A stretch of 64,000 nucleotides of DNA from Sulfurospirillum cavolei (GCF_001548055.1 NZ_AP014724.1:1426001-1490000); one strand, 5' to 3'; numbered from the stretch's first letter, positions 28,281-37,583 are shown. Notes: generated by a model not told the origin, from the letters alone. A program made the numbers and translations.

Positions 28281-28913
28281 ATGCTACAAAACGAGTTTTC
28301 AAAAGCTATGGACTTTCGTCATGCATGCAAACTTTTTGACGAAAACAAAAAAATCTCTGATGAAAATCTGCGCTTTATCATGGAAGCCGCACACAAGTCG
28401 CCCTCTTCTTTCGGAATGGAGCCATGGAAATTTCTCGTCATCAAAAACGAGTCGCTTAAAGCCAAACTTCGCCCGTTTTGCTGGGATCAGCCGCAAATTA
28501 CGACATGTTCGCATTTGGTCGTCATTCTAGCCGCCATTGACGCCGTCAAAGTCGAAAGCGGTATTCCGATGAAACGTTTCGCACGACGCGATATGCCGCA
28601 AGAAAAAAAAGACTTTTACATCAATCTTTATGCCAACCACCTCAAAGAGACGCTAAGCTCTGATACCAAGGTCTACGCATGGACGGCACGTCAATGCTAC
28701 ATTGCGCTAGGAAACATGATGACCGCGGCGGCGTATCTCGGTATCGATTCGTGCCCGATCGAGGGATTTGAAAAAGAGAACCTTGAAAAAGCATTAGAGC
28801 TTGATACGAGCAAATACCAAGTCGCCATCGTCTTACCTTTGGGGTATCGCATCAACCCGCAACCCGCACACCTTCGCGTTCCTTACGATGAAATAGTCGA
28901 GATCATCGAATAG
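28281..28913 (+). CDS. nitroreductase family NAD(P)H-dependent flavin oxidoreductase
   Basis: A 210-residue FMN-binding nitroreductase-like enzyme. Characteristic segments are FRHACKLFDENKKISDENLRFIMEAAHKSPSSFGMEPWKFLVI at the N-terminus (FMN-phosphate and substrate contacts), TARQCYIALGNMMTAAAYLGIDSCPIEGF near residue 135, and VAIVLPLGY near 185. It is preceded by AAGGAG and stands alone with a strong terminator downstream. The physiological substrate (quinone, nitro compound or other) cannot be derived. Confidence 0.9.
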   Translation: MLQNEFSKAMDFRHACKLFDENKKISDENLRFIMEAAHKSPSSFGMEPWKFLVIKNESLKAKLRPFCWDQPQITTCSHLVVILAAIDAVKVESGIPMKRFARRDMPQEKKDFYINLYANHLKETLSSDTKVYAWTARQCYIALGNMMTAAAYLGIDSCPIEGFEKENLEKALELDTSKYQVAIVLPLGYRINPQPAHLRVPYDEIVEIIE

Positions 28914-28923
28914 CATCATCAAA

Positions 28924-28970
28924 GCGTCTCTTGCGATTACACCCAAGAGACGCCCTCTTCTTCTCTCTTT
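28924..28970 (+). terminator. intrinsic terminator after nitroreductase gene
   Basis: GCGTCTCTTG (28924-28933) pairs with CAAGAGACGC (28944-28953), a perfect 10-bp stem, followed by a pyrimidine-rich run that ends in TTTTT. Confidence 0.85.
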
Positions 28971-29028
28971 TTCATTTCATTTTGAAATATTTTAGCCTTT
29001 ACATGTAAAAAAGGTTTATCATGCGTGC

Positions 29029-30261
29029 ATGAAACTAACCACCGAAGACAAACTCTCCATCTTAGCAGGCAGTGCCAAGTACGATGTCTCATGCTCGTCC
29101 AGTGGCAGCGAGAACAACTACAAAACAGGCGAGCTGGGCTGTGCGCACACCAGCGGCATTTGCCACAGTTTCACCAGCGATGGTAGGTGTGTTTCGCTTC
29201 TCAAAGTTTTGCTCTCCAATATCTGCATTTACGACTGTGCGTACTGCATCAACCGCGTGAGCAACGACATCCCTAGAGCGGCATTTACACCTCGCGAACT
29301 AGCAGAACTTACCATCAATTTTTACAAACGCAACTACATCGAAGGACTTTTTCTAAGCTCAGGCATCATCAAAAACGAAGACCATACGATGAGCTTACTG
29401 CTTCAAACCTTGCGTATTTTGCGCCACGAGTACCGCTTTAATGGCTACATTCACGTCAAGCTTATCCCCGGAGCTTCCAAAGAGCTTATCGAAGAAGCGA
29501 CCCTTTTGGCGCATCGTGTGAGCTCCAACATCGAGCTTCCAAGCTCCAAAAGCCTTGCTCTTTTAGCACCCGATAAAACCAAAGAGACACTTCTTTCCCC
29601 GCTCAAACATGCGCGCGACATCACCTTGCAACGAAGTGCAAAACCGATTTCGATGAGCACACAGATGATCATCGGCGCGACAAGTGAGAGCGATTTTGAG
29701 ATCTTGAAGCTCTCCTCATCGCTGTACCAAAAAGCACTTTTAAAGCGGGTCTATTACTCTGCGTACATTGCGGTAAATAACCACAAACACCTGCCCGTTC
29801 CAGAGCTTTCCAAACCGCCACTCCTTCGTGAACACAGACTCTATCAAGCCGATTGGTTGTTGCGTTTTTACGGCTTTAGCTACGATGAGATTTTGAGCGA
29901 AAACCAAAACCTTGACATACAGTTTGACCCTAAAACCTTTTGGGCACTCTCCAATTTGCATCTGTTTCCCATCGACGTGAACCGAGCACCCAAAGAGGTG
30001 TTGGTGCGCATTCCAGGCATTGGCATCAGAGGAACTTTGAAAATTTTGCAAGCCAGACGCTTTAAACAGCTCAGCTTTGAGGACTTAACACAGCTTAAAA
30101 TTTCGCTCAAAAAGGCGCGCTATTTCATCGTTGCGGGTAAGGATTTTTACCGAAGTACCAGTCTTTATGAAGAGAAGATCAAGCTTGCGCTTATTCATCA
30201 AGGAGAAAACATCATCCAACCGACTCTTTTTGATGCGTCTATTTACACAGGAGAGCTGTGA
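29029..30261 (+). CDS. putative DNA modification/repair radical SAM protein
   Basis: A 410-residue radical-SAM protein of the TIGR03916 type. The cluster motif is CIYDCAYC near residue 64 (Cys-x3-Cys-x2-Cys), the radical-SAM barrel continues to about residue 250 (FLSSGIIKNEDHTM; MSTQMIIGAT), and the C-terminus has helix-hairpin-helix elements (VLVRIPGIGIRGTLKILQARR, near residue 325) that suggest contact with nucleic acid. The family is always paired with the gene that follows; the chemistry is unknown but DNA or base modification/repair is presumed. A TTTACATGTAAA palindrome lies just before the ribosome site. Confidence 0.9.
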   Translation: MKLTTEDKLSILAGSAKYDVSCSSSGSENNYKTGELGCAHTSGICHSFTSDGRCVSLLKVLLSNICIYDCAYCINRVSNDIPRAAFTPRELAELTINFYKRNYIEGLFLSSGIIKNEDHTMSLLLQTLRILRHEYRFNGYIHVKLIPGASKELIEEATLLAHRVSSNIELPSSKSLALLAPDKTKETLLSPLKHARDITLQRSAKPISMSTQMIIGATSESDFEILKLSSSLYQKALLKRVYYSAYIAVNNHKHLPVPELSKPPLLREHRLYQADWLLRFYGFSYDEILSENQNLDIQFDPKTFWALSNLHLFPIDVNRAPKEVLVRIPGIGIRGTLKILQARRFKQLSFEDLTQLKISLKKARYFIVAGKDFYRSTSLYEEKIKLALIHQGENIIQPTLFDASIYTGEL

Positions 30262-30992
30262 TGATCTTGCTGTATGATGGCACTTTTGAGGGTTTTTTGT
30301 CTTTGGTGTATGAGGTGTACTATGAGAAGTTACATGTAAACGCCATTGTCAAAAAACTCCCTGAAACACTTCTGTTTGAGCGCTTTCATGAAGTCTTTAG
30401 TGATGAAGCCAAAGCGCGCAAAGTCTTAGAGGCTATTTCGAAACACTTCACAAAAGAGCACCAACGCACCATTTTCAATATTTTCTTATGCGACACAAGA
30501 GAGCATGAAATGGCGCTTTTAGAGTACATTCGCATTGGGTTTAAAAACCAAAAAGAGCTACAGAACATCAACAATCCCAACCTTTTTTTCATCCAAACAC
30601 TTGAAAAGGAGCTTTTGTGTTTGGTGCATAAGATGTACGGTTTTACCCGCTTTGAAGAGCTAGACGATGGCACGCTTTATGCCAAGATAGAGACGAAGTT
30701 TAACATTGTCCCTTTTTTGGGAGATCATTTTTGCAAACGATTGGGTAACATTCCTTTTATCATCCACGATGTTAAACGCGCTCTTGCTTTTGTCAAAAAC
30801 GACAAGATACGGGAAATACGCTCTATTGCCGAGTTTGAAGCACCGACAGTTTCAAACGAAGAGGAGAAATTTAAAGCGTTATGGAAAAGTTTTTTTAAAG
30901 CCGCGGCAGTGCAAGAGCGGTTCAATCCCAAGCTTCAGAAAAGCTGGGTTCCGCTTTTATATCGTACTTACATGTACGAATTTGACGCGTAA
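30261..30992 (+). CDS. TIGR03915 (DUF4130) family partner of the radical SAM protein
   Basis: A 243-residue protein of the TIGR03915/DUF4130 family. It begins MILLYDGTFEGFLSLVYEVYY and contains MYGFTRFEELDDGTLYAKIETKFNIVPFLGDHFCKRLGNIPFIIHDVKR, typical of the family and vaguely similar to uracil-DNA glycosylase partners. The ATG at 30261 shares its A with the upstream TGA and has AGGAG seven bases before; a GTG one codon earlier is possible. Co-occurrence with the radical-SAM gene across many phyla argues for one enzyme system. Confidence 0.9.
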   Translation: MILLYDGTFEGFLSLVYEVYYEKLHVNAIVKKLPETLLFERFHEVFSDEAKARKVLEAISKHFTKEHQRTIFNIFLCDTREHEMALLEYIRIGFKNQKELQNINNPNLFFIQTLEKELLCLVHKMYGFTRFEELDDGTLYAKIETKFNIVPFLGDHFCKRLGNIPFIIHDVKRALAFVKNDKIREIRSIAEFEAPTVSNEEEKFKALWKSFFKAAAVQERFNPKLQKSWVPLLYRTYMYEFDA

Positions 30993-31028
30993 ACGCTTGG
31001 CAGTAAACCAAACGTCTACGCATCTTTT

Positions 31029-32453
31029 TTATAACTCCGAAGTCTCTTTTTCAAAGGCTTGCTTATCGAAGCCGCCGCCTAAGGCTTTATAGAGCGAAAT
31101 GCCGGAACTAATCAACGATTGTTTGGTTTGCACCAAACTTAATTGCGCCGCAAGATAGTTTCGTTTAGCATCCAGCAAACTCAAATAGTCGCTGTATCCT
31201 TGCTCGTATTGTCGCTTCGTAAGAACGTACACTTGCGAAACGCTGTCCAAATACGCCTTTTGATGCTCTAACTGTTGCGTCAACGTGTGGCGTGAATTTA
31301 ACGCGTCATACGTATCTTGAAACGCTTGCTGAACCGTTTTAGCGTAATTGATCTCGGCTAGCTCTTTGTTTGCTTTAGCACTTTCCACATTGGCGGAAGT
31401 TTTTCCCATATTAAAAAGCGGCGTCGCTAAACTGCCGCCGAAACTGTGCATCGCCGATTGCGATTGGAAAAGATTGGAAAGCTGCGTGCTTTCAAAGCCA
31501 AGCGCACCGGAGAGGCTAATGCTCGGAAAATACGCCGCTCTAGCTACGCCGATGTTGGCATTGGCAGCTTTGAGTTGCTCTTCGGCTTGAAGAATATCGG
31601 GACGCTTTTGCAAAAGCGATGAAGGTAAATCGGCGGGAACGACAATATCGTTCGGCAATTTACGATTCAACGTTTCGTGTGCAAACTCGGCAATGGCACG
31701 AGGCGATTTTCCGACCAAGACGGCCAAAGCACTTTGCTGTAAAGCAATCGATTGCGCTAGGGTATCTTGGTTGATGCGAGCACTATCAAGCGAGGCTTGT
31801 TCTTGTAAAAGCGTTGCCTTGGTAATCGCACCCGCAACGTATTGCGCTTGGTAGCGTTTGAGACTCTCTTCTCTGGTTTGAATCGTCTCTTTGACGATAT
31901 CGTACTGTTCGTACAAACTTAAAAGCGTAAAATAGCTATCGGCAACGCTGGCCGCCAATGCGATTTTAACCGTCTCTTTTGCCGCATACGTCGCTAACAA
32001 GCTTGCTCGTGCGGAAGCTTCGGCTTCTTTGTATTTACCCCAAAGATCCACTTCGTAACTGAGTACGGCACTCAACGAAAAATCGTTGTAAGTATTATGT
32101 GCTTTGGAACTAAACGTATCGGAACTCGTTCGAGTACGCTTGCCAGAACCCTCGATATCGACACTTGGATAGCGATCGGACGTACTGAGCGACAACGAAG
32201 CGCGCGCCAAAGAGATATTTGCCATCGCACTTTGGAGGTCGTAATTATTTTTCAACGCCTCCTCGATTAACGCAGAAAGCTTCTCGTCACGGTAATTGTT
32301 CCACCATGACGCGTCAAATGAGGATACCGCTTGCACGCTATCGCTACGGTAAGCATCGGGCATAGCTTGTTCGGGTACTTTCAAGTCGGGAGAAAGCGAA
32401 CATCCGCTCATCATCATGACCGCCAGTGCGGCGATATAAGTATTACGCGTCAT
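31029..32453 (-). CDS. cmeC: RND efflux outer-membrane lipoprotein (CmeC type)
   Basis: A 474-residue TolC-superfamily (NodT-type) outer-membrane channel. The lipoprotein signal ends in MMMSGC with Cys18 as the lipidated residue. Two OEP repeats follow with the usual long helical hairpins, including FDASWWNNYRDEKLSALIEEALKNNYDL near residue 47 and GVARAAYFPSISLSGALGF near 300. It overlaps the end of cmeB by 11 nt and is the last gene of the cmeABC operon, so it provides the exit duct of the tripartite pump. Confidence 0.93.
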   Translation of the reverse strand: MTRNTYIAALAVMMMSGCSLSPDLKVPEQAMPDAYRSDSVQAVSSFDASWWNNYRDEKLSALIEEALKNNYDLQSAMANISLARASLSLSTSDRYPSVDIEGSGKRTRTSSDTFSSKAHNTYNDFSLSAVLSYEVDLWGKYKEAEASARASLLATYAAKETVKIALAASVADSYFTLLSLYEQYDIVKETIQTREESLKRYQAQYVAGAITKATLLQEQASLDSARINQDTLAQSIALQQSALAVLVGKSPRAIAEFAHETLNRKLPNDIVVPADLPSSLLQKRPDILQAEEQLKAANANIGVARAAYFPSISLSGALGFESTQLSNLFQSQSAMHSFGGSLATPLFNMGKTSANVESAKANKELAEINYAKTVQQAFQDTYDALNSRHTLTQQLEHQKAYLDSVSQVYVLTKRQYEQGYSDYLSLLDAKRNYLAAQLSLVQTKQSLISSGISLYKALGGGFDKQAFEKETSEL

Positions 32454-35400
32454 GGCTCTCTCCTCTTTTTATAAATTTTTCATTCAATTTTGCCAACCAA
32501 TTGTAAAAAAGCGGTACAAAGAAAATCGCAATCGTCGTTGCCGCAATCATACCGCCGATAACGCCCGTACCGATTGCATGGCGACTTCCCGCACCTGCGC
32601 CTGAACTAATGGCAAGCGGTAAGACACCGATCGTAAAAGCTAAAGACGTCATGACGATCGGACGGAAACGAAGACGTGCCGCCTCAAGCGTCGCATCTAA
32701 GATCGATTTGCCTTTTTCTTGTGCTTGCATCGCAAACTCAACGATCAAGATCGCATTTTTCGCCGAAAGTCCGATCAGTACCAATAGACCGATTTGGAAA
32801 TAAATGTCGTTGCTGAGCCCTCGCAAATAAACCGCCGCAATCGCACCGAATACCGCAAACGGAACGGCGGTAACAACGGCTAAAGGCATCAACCATCGCT
32901 CGTACTGCGCCGCTAAAATCAAGAAGATAAAGACGATACCGAATAAAAAGGCTTGCGAACCGCTTCCTTCCATCTCTTTTTCCTGATACGACGTTCCCGC
33001 CCATGCAGTTACGTAACCTTGCGGTGCAACTTCATTGACGACTTCTTCGATCGCTTTAATCGCATCGCCGGAAGTATATCCCGGTTTGGGTTCGCCGACG
33101 ATTTTAGCCGCGGCAAAGATATTGAAACGGTCTACGACGTCCGGTCCGATAATACGATCAAAACTCACCAACGCACTAATAGGGATTAATTTCCCCGAAC
33201 TGGATTTCACAAAAACGTATTTTAAATCTTCCGGTTTTTCTCTAAAATTGACTTCCGATTGAACGTTGACCTGATACGTACGACCGAACAAGTTAAAGTC
33301 GTTGACGTAGTACGCACCGAATGTCGCTTGAAGCGTACTAAAAACATCTTTTATCGAAACGTTCAATGCCTTGGCTTTTTCGCGATCAAGAGTAATTTTA
33401 TACTGAGGTACCGCCGTATCAAACGTACTACGAACCATCGTTAGTTCCGGTCTTTGACGCGCTTTTGCGACGATTTGGTTGACAATCTCCCCTAGCGAAT
33501 CCAACGAACCGCCGGTACGATCTTGCAAGTACATCTCAAAGCCGCCCGAGATACTAAGCCCCATAATCGGCGGAGGGTTCAAGGCAAAGATCGTCGCTTC
33601 GGGAATCTGAAAAAACGCTCCGGTTAACGAACCGCTCAATGCTTGAGAGTTTTGGTTTGGACTTTTACGTTCACTCCAGTCCTTCAAGTCGATAAAAGAG
33701 GTTAACGCATTGGTTTTTACCGCACCGCTGATAATATCAAAACCGGAGATCACGATGCTATAACGAATGTCGTTCACGGAGTTCATAATTTTACTCATAT
33801 TGCCACCGACTTCTTGCGTACGAGGAAGCGACGATGCGGGAGGTAAAGACGCCGAAGCGATCAAAAAGCCTTTATCTTCCAAAGGAACAAGGCTAGAAGG
33901 TACTTTTTGAAAAAGCCCGTACGTGAGTCCCATGAGCCCGAAAAATAACATAATACTGATAAAACCGTGTTTTACGACCAAGCCGACACCTTGAGTAAAC
34001 CAGTCAGTCGAAAGGTCAAAAAATTGATTAAATTTTTTCACGAACCAAAAAGGTTGCGGCTCTTTTTTCTGAAGAAAAATCGCACACAACGCAGGGGTAA
34101 GCGTTAAGGCAACCATACCGGAAATAATGACGGAAATAACGATCGTAATCGCAAATTGCTGATACATCGCTCCGGTAAAACCGCCCATAAACGATACGGG
34201 AATGAAGACAGCGCACAAAACCAAAACAATCGCAATAACCGGACCCGTTACTTCTTTCATCGCCTCGATCGTTGCGTCTTTAACGCTAATATCCTCACGC
34301 GAGTGTAAAATTCTTTCGACGTTTTCAATAACGATGATCGCGTCGTCGACGACAATACCGATTGCAAGGACCAAACCGAAAAGCGTCAAAAGATTGATCG
34401 AAAAACCGAGCGCATACATACCGGCAAATGAACCGATGATGGAAACGGGAATCGCCAACACCGGAATAATCGTTGCACGCATATTTTGTAAAAAGAGATA
34501 CACAATGATAACAACCAATAAAAGAGCTTCAATCAGCGTTTTGACAACTTCTTTGACCGAAACCTGAATAAACGTCGTCGTATCGTAAGGAATACGATAC
34601 TCGATGTTTTCGGGGAACGTTTTAGAAATCTTCTCCATTGCGGCATCGACTTTTTCAGATGTTTCTAGCGCATTTGCACCGGATTGTAAATAAATACCGA
34701 TCGGTACCATCGTCTGACCGTTTAAGGTCGCGGTAACGTCGTACGACTCGGCACCGAGTTCGATACGCGCAATGTCTTTGAGGCGAAGACTTGAACCATC
34801 TTTATTGGATTTTAAAATAATATTTTCAAACTCTTCTACTTTATCAAAACGCCCTTGCGTCGTAACCGTATAGGTATAGGCTTGAGAGGTCTGAGACGGA
34901 GATTGATTAAATCTACCGCTTGCAAATTGTGAATTTTGCTCGGAAATCGCACTGATAACTTCTGTAGGGCTTAAATTGTACTTGGCCAATTGATCCGGCT
35001 GCATCCAAATACGCATCGAATAGTCTTGATTTCCGAACAATGAAGCATCACCCACGCCGGGGATCCTTTTCAATTCGTCGATGACGTTCACGAGTGCATA
35101 ATTGGCCATGTAAATACGATCGTAACTGTTGTTCGGCGAAATAATCGAGATAACTTTCAAAATCGTCGAAGACTTTTTACGTACCGTAACGCCTTGAGCC
35201 TGCACTTCGCTCGGAAGACTGCTCAACGCTGCTTGAACACGGTTGTTAACGTTGATTGTCGCCATATCCGGATCAGTTCCGATTTTAAAATAGACATTGA
35301 TCGTTAGCGATCCGTTGGACGAAGCGGTTGAGGACATGTAAATCATATCTTCGACACCGTTGATTTGCTGCTCGATCGGTGCGGCAACCGTCTTCGCAAT

Positions 35401-35571
35401 CGTTTCGGCACTCGCTCCGACATAGGTTGCACTGACGCTTACTTGCGGCGGCGTCACTTCAGGGTATTCTTCGATCGGAAGACCTTTAATACCCATCAAA
35501 CCCGCAATAATCACAACAATCGAAAGAACGGTTGCGAAAATAGGTCTGTTGATAAAAAATTTGGAAAACAT
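32443..35571 (-). CDS. cmeB: RND efflux pump inner-membrane transporter (CmeB type)
   Basis: A 1042-residue HAE1-type RND transporter, the proton-driven part of the tripartite drug and bile-salt pump. It begins MFSKFFINRPIFATVLSIVVIIAGL, contains two large periplasmic loops (about 30-335 and 560-865), the GIVVDDAIIVIENVERI helix near residue 400 with the Asp pair of proton relay, and the C-terminal IVMTSLAFTIGVLPLAIS segment. Length is that of AcrB/CmeB. It lies between cmeA (3-nt gap) and cmeC. Confidence 0.96.
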   Translation of the reverse strand: MFSKFFINRPIFATVLSIVVIIAGLMGIKGLPIEEYPEVTPPQVSVSATYVGASAETIAKTVAAPIEQQINGVEDMIYMSSTASSNGSLTINVYFKIGTDPDMATINVNNRVQAALSSLPSEVQAQGVTVRKKSSTILKVISIISPNNSYDRIYMANYALVNVIDELKRIPGVGDASLFGNQDYSMRIWMQPDQLAKYNLSPTEVISAISEQNSQFASGRFNQSPSQTSQAYTYTVTTQGRFDKVEEFENIILKSNKDGSSLRLKDIARIELGAESYDVTATLNGQTMVPIGIYLQSGANALETSEKVDAAMEKISKTFPENIEYRIPYDTTTFIQVSVKEVVKTLIEALLLVVIIVYLFLQNMRATIIPVLAIPVSIIGSFAGMYALGFSINLLTLFGLVLAIGIVVDDAIIVIENVERILHSREDISVKDATIEAMKEVTGPVIAIVLVLCAVFIPVSFMGGFTGAMYQQFAITIVISVIISGMVALTLTPALCAIFLQKKEPQPFWFVKKFNQFFDLSTDWFTQGVGLVVKHGFISIMLFFGLMGLTYGLFQKVPSSLVPLEDKGFLIASASLPPASSLPRTQEVGGNMSKIMNSVNDIRYSIVISGFDIISGAVKTNALTSFIDLKDWSERKSPNQNSQALSGSLTGAFFQIPEATIFALNPPPIMGLSISGGFEMYLQDRTGGSLDSLGEIVNQIVAKARQRPELTMVRSTFDTAVPQYKITLDREKAKALNVSIKDVFSTLQATFGAYYVNDFNLFGRTYQVNVQSEVNFREKPEDLKYVFVKSSSGKLIPISALVSFDRIIGPDVVDRFNIFAAAKIVGEPKPGYTSGDAIKAIEEVVNEVAPQGYVTAWAGTSYQEKEMEGSGSQAFLFGIVFIFLILAAQYERWLMPLAVVTAVPFAVFGAIAAVYLRGLSNDIYFQIGLLVLIGLSAKNAILIVEFAMQAQEKGKSILDATLEAARLRFRPIVMTSLAFTIGVLPLAISSGAGAGSRHAIGTGVIGGMIAATTIAIFFVPLFYNWLAKLNEKFIKRGESHDA

Positions 35572-35574
35572 ACC

Positions 35575-36732
35575 TTATTCCTTTGTTTCGGCAACGTTAA
35601 TAGGAGTGCCGGGGCGCAATTTGGTCAAGTTATTCGTAATAACCGTGTCGCCTGCATTTAACCCGTTTTCGATAATATACGTATCGTTATGTACCGTTCC
35701 GGCTTTGACGGGAAGTTTATGCGCTTTGCCCTCTTTGACGATATAGACGTAAGAACCCGTTGCATCTTGTAAAAGTGCTTTTTGAGGAATGCTGATCGCA
35801 TCTTTGTAAACCAAACCTCCTACGTTAACGCGTACGAATAGTCCCGGAATCAAAATATGATTCGGATTGGAAAACGTCGCTCTAGCTTTAATCGTCGAAG
35901 TTTCGGCATCTACCGAATTATCGAGAAAATCAAGCGTTCCCTCTTTCGCATACGCCGATCCGTCCGGCGTCAAAAGACGAACGGGAAGTTTTGCGTGTGC
36001 GATGCTGTTCCAATTTCCCGTTCCCATCACGTATCGCTTTTTGAGCAATTCAATATCGGGAAGCGAAAACTCGACATAAATAGGATCGATCTGCGTGATC
36101 GTCGTCAGGGTCATCGTATCGCTGTTAGACCCGACGTAACTTCCGATATCTTGAGTATTAAGACTCGTCATGCCCGAAATCGGCGCTTTGACTTTCGTAT
36201 AATTAAAATCGATAGTCGCTTTTTTAAGTGCCGCTTGCGATGCTTTGAGTGAAGCGATAGCGGATTCGTATGCCGATAAAGCACTGTCGCGTTCTTTTTG
36301 AGAAACGGCGTCTTGTGCAAATAAGGTTTTAATACGTTCCCAATCGCGCGTCGCTTGTTTTAACGTGGCTTCTTTGACACCCACGTCCGCTGCCGCTTCT
36401 TGCATCAACGCTTCGTAACGCTCAAAATCGATTTGATAAAGCATTTCGCCGGCTTTCACGAAATTTCCTTCCGTAAAATACTTTTTCTCCAAAATACCGC
36501 TCACGCGGGCAACGACATTAATTTGTTGAATACTCTTAATTTTGGCAGGGTACTCTAGCGAGACCGGAACATCGCTCGCAACAACTTTATACGTTGCGAC
36601 GGACAAAGGAGGCATCGCTTGCGCGGTTGCGGTTTTATGTTCGGAACCGCTACATCCATTCATCCAAAAAGTTCCCAATGTTGCAATTAAGGCATACGTT
36701 GCATACTGTAAAGACATCTTTGTTTTTCTCAT
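35575..36732 (-). CDS. cmeA: RND efflux periplasmic adaptor (CmeA type)
   Basis: A 385-residue membrane fusion lipoprotein. The start MRKTKMSLQY at 36732 is chosen over 36765 because GGAG precedes it and the promoter-operator lies between. The signal sequence ends in WMNGC, giving a lipid-anchored Cys. The lipoyl, hairpin and beta-barrel domains follow (VARVSGILEKKYFTEGNFVKAGEMLYQID near residue 60; PISGMTSLNTQDIGSYVG near 165). It couples CmeB to CmeC across the periplasm. Confidence 0.94.
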   Translation of the reverse strand: MRKTKMSLQYATYALIATLGTFWMNGCSGSEHKTATAQAMPPLSVATYKVVASDVPVSLEYPAKIKSIQQINVVARVSGILEKKYFTEGNFVKAGEMLYQIDFERYEALMQEAAADVGVKEATLKQATRDWERIKTLFAQDAVSQKERDSALSAYESAIASLKASQAALKKATIDFNYTKVKAPISGMTSLNTQDIGSYVGSNSDTMTLTTITQIDPIYVEFSLPDIELLKKRYVMGTGNWNSIAHAKLPVRLLTPDGSAYAKEGTLDFLDNSVDAETSTIKARATFSNPNHILIPGLFVRVNVGGLVYKDAISIPQKALLQDATGSYVYIVKEGKAHKLPVKAGTVHNDTYIIENGLNAGDTVITNNLTKLRPGTPINVAETKE

Positions 36733-36753
36733 ATGTTTTACTCCGTTGTTTAG

Positions 36754-36769
36754 TGTAATGTACATTACA
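36754..36769. promoter_or_regulatory. CmeR-like 16-bp palindromic operator
   Basis: TGTAATGTACATTACA is a perfect 16-bp palindrome between the -10 box and the start of cmeA. The known CmeR target in Campylobacter jejuni cmeABC is a 16-bp inverted repeat with the same TGTAAT/ATTACA arms. Together with the TetR gene immediately upstream it is very probably the repressor site; an additional half-site TAATGTA pattern flanks it. Confidence 0.85.
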
Positions 36770-36785
36770 TTACATTTTCTGGCGA

Positions 36786-36814
36786 ATTATAGCCCTTAAA
36801 AGTTAACAAGTCAA
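36786..36814 (-). promoter_or_regulatory. sigma70 promoter of cmeABC
   Basis: On the minus strand: TTGACT (36814-36809), 17 bases, TATAAT (36791-36786). This is near consensus with ideal spacing. Transcription would start near 36779, placing the palindromic operator at roughly +10 to +25, where a bound repressor blocks the polymerase. Confidence 0.85.
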
Positions 36815-36816
36815 GC

Positions 36817-37473
36817 TCAAGATCGTTGTAATCCTTTGACAAAAATACTTACAACTTGGCGCAACGCTCGTTCTTGTTTTTCGGGTGAAATATCGATCTT
36901 CGCACCGACAAGCCTTCCGAATATAAAAGGGTCTTTCAGTGCGTGTAAAAATTGTTCCGCACATAAAAGCGTATCCTCAACAGTGATTCTTCCTTCTTTT
37001 TTTTCTCGGTCAAGATAGTCGCTAATAACTTTTTTAGGACGCATCATAACTTTTTGCATGACTTGTTCGCTAAAAGGAAGATCGTCCAAATAGCCGACCG
37101 AAACGATCAGACGATGAAATAAAACCGCATCGTTTTCAATGACCACGCGTAAAAATTCATGACCGATCATCGTTAAAAACGCTTCCAAACGCCCCTCGTA
37201 GCCTTGACTCATTTTTGACCACTCACCGAATAACTCTTGTGATTTTGCCTCAAGAGCCGCAATGAACAATTGCTCTTTATTGCCGAAATGCTTATAAAGC
37301 GTCGCCAAAGAACCGCCGGCGACTTTAACGATATCGCACATACTTACGTTTTTATACCCCTTTTCAAGAAACAAACGATACGCAACATCAACGATTTTAG
37401 TACAGCGCGATTCGGCTTTCGTGCTTAATTGTTTAAAAAAAGAGTTAAAAAAGCAACATCCTTCTTTATTCAT
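36817..37473 (-). CDS. cmeR: TetR family repressor, CmeR-like
   Basis: A 218-residue TetR/AcrR-type regulator. The start MNKEGCCFF at 37473 has an ideal AAGGAGGTG ribosome site; the reading up to 37503 is rejected. The DNA-binding helix-turn-helix spans about residues 24-70 (VAYRLFLEKGYKNVSMCDIVKVAGGSLATLYKHFGNKEQLF), and the rest is the ligand-binding helical domain. Position upstream of cmeABC and the palindrome in the gap fit the Campylobacter cmeR arrangement, where bile salts release the repressor. A TATAAT box lies at 37505-37510 (minus). Confidence 0.88.
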   Translation of the reverse strand: MNKEGCCFFNSFFKQLSTKAESRCTKIVDVAYRLFLEKGYKNVSMCDIVKVAGGSLATLYKHFGNKEQLFIAALEAKSQELFGEWSKMSQGYEGRLEAFLTMIGHEFLRVVIENDAVLFHRLIVSVGYLDDLPFSEQVMQKVMMRPKKVISDYLDREKKEGRITVEDTLLCAEQFLHALKDPFIFGRLVGAKIDISPEKQERALRQVVSIFVKGLQRS

Positions 37474-37583
37474 TCCTTTGCACCTCCTTGCACGGTTTTT
37501 CAAAATTATACAGTTTTATTGGCTTTAAACAAAAACTTAGCGTAGGAACTAAGGAATATTGTTATATTATTCACGAAATTATG

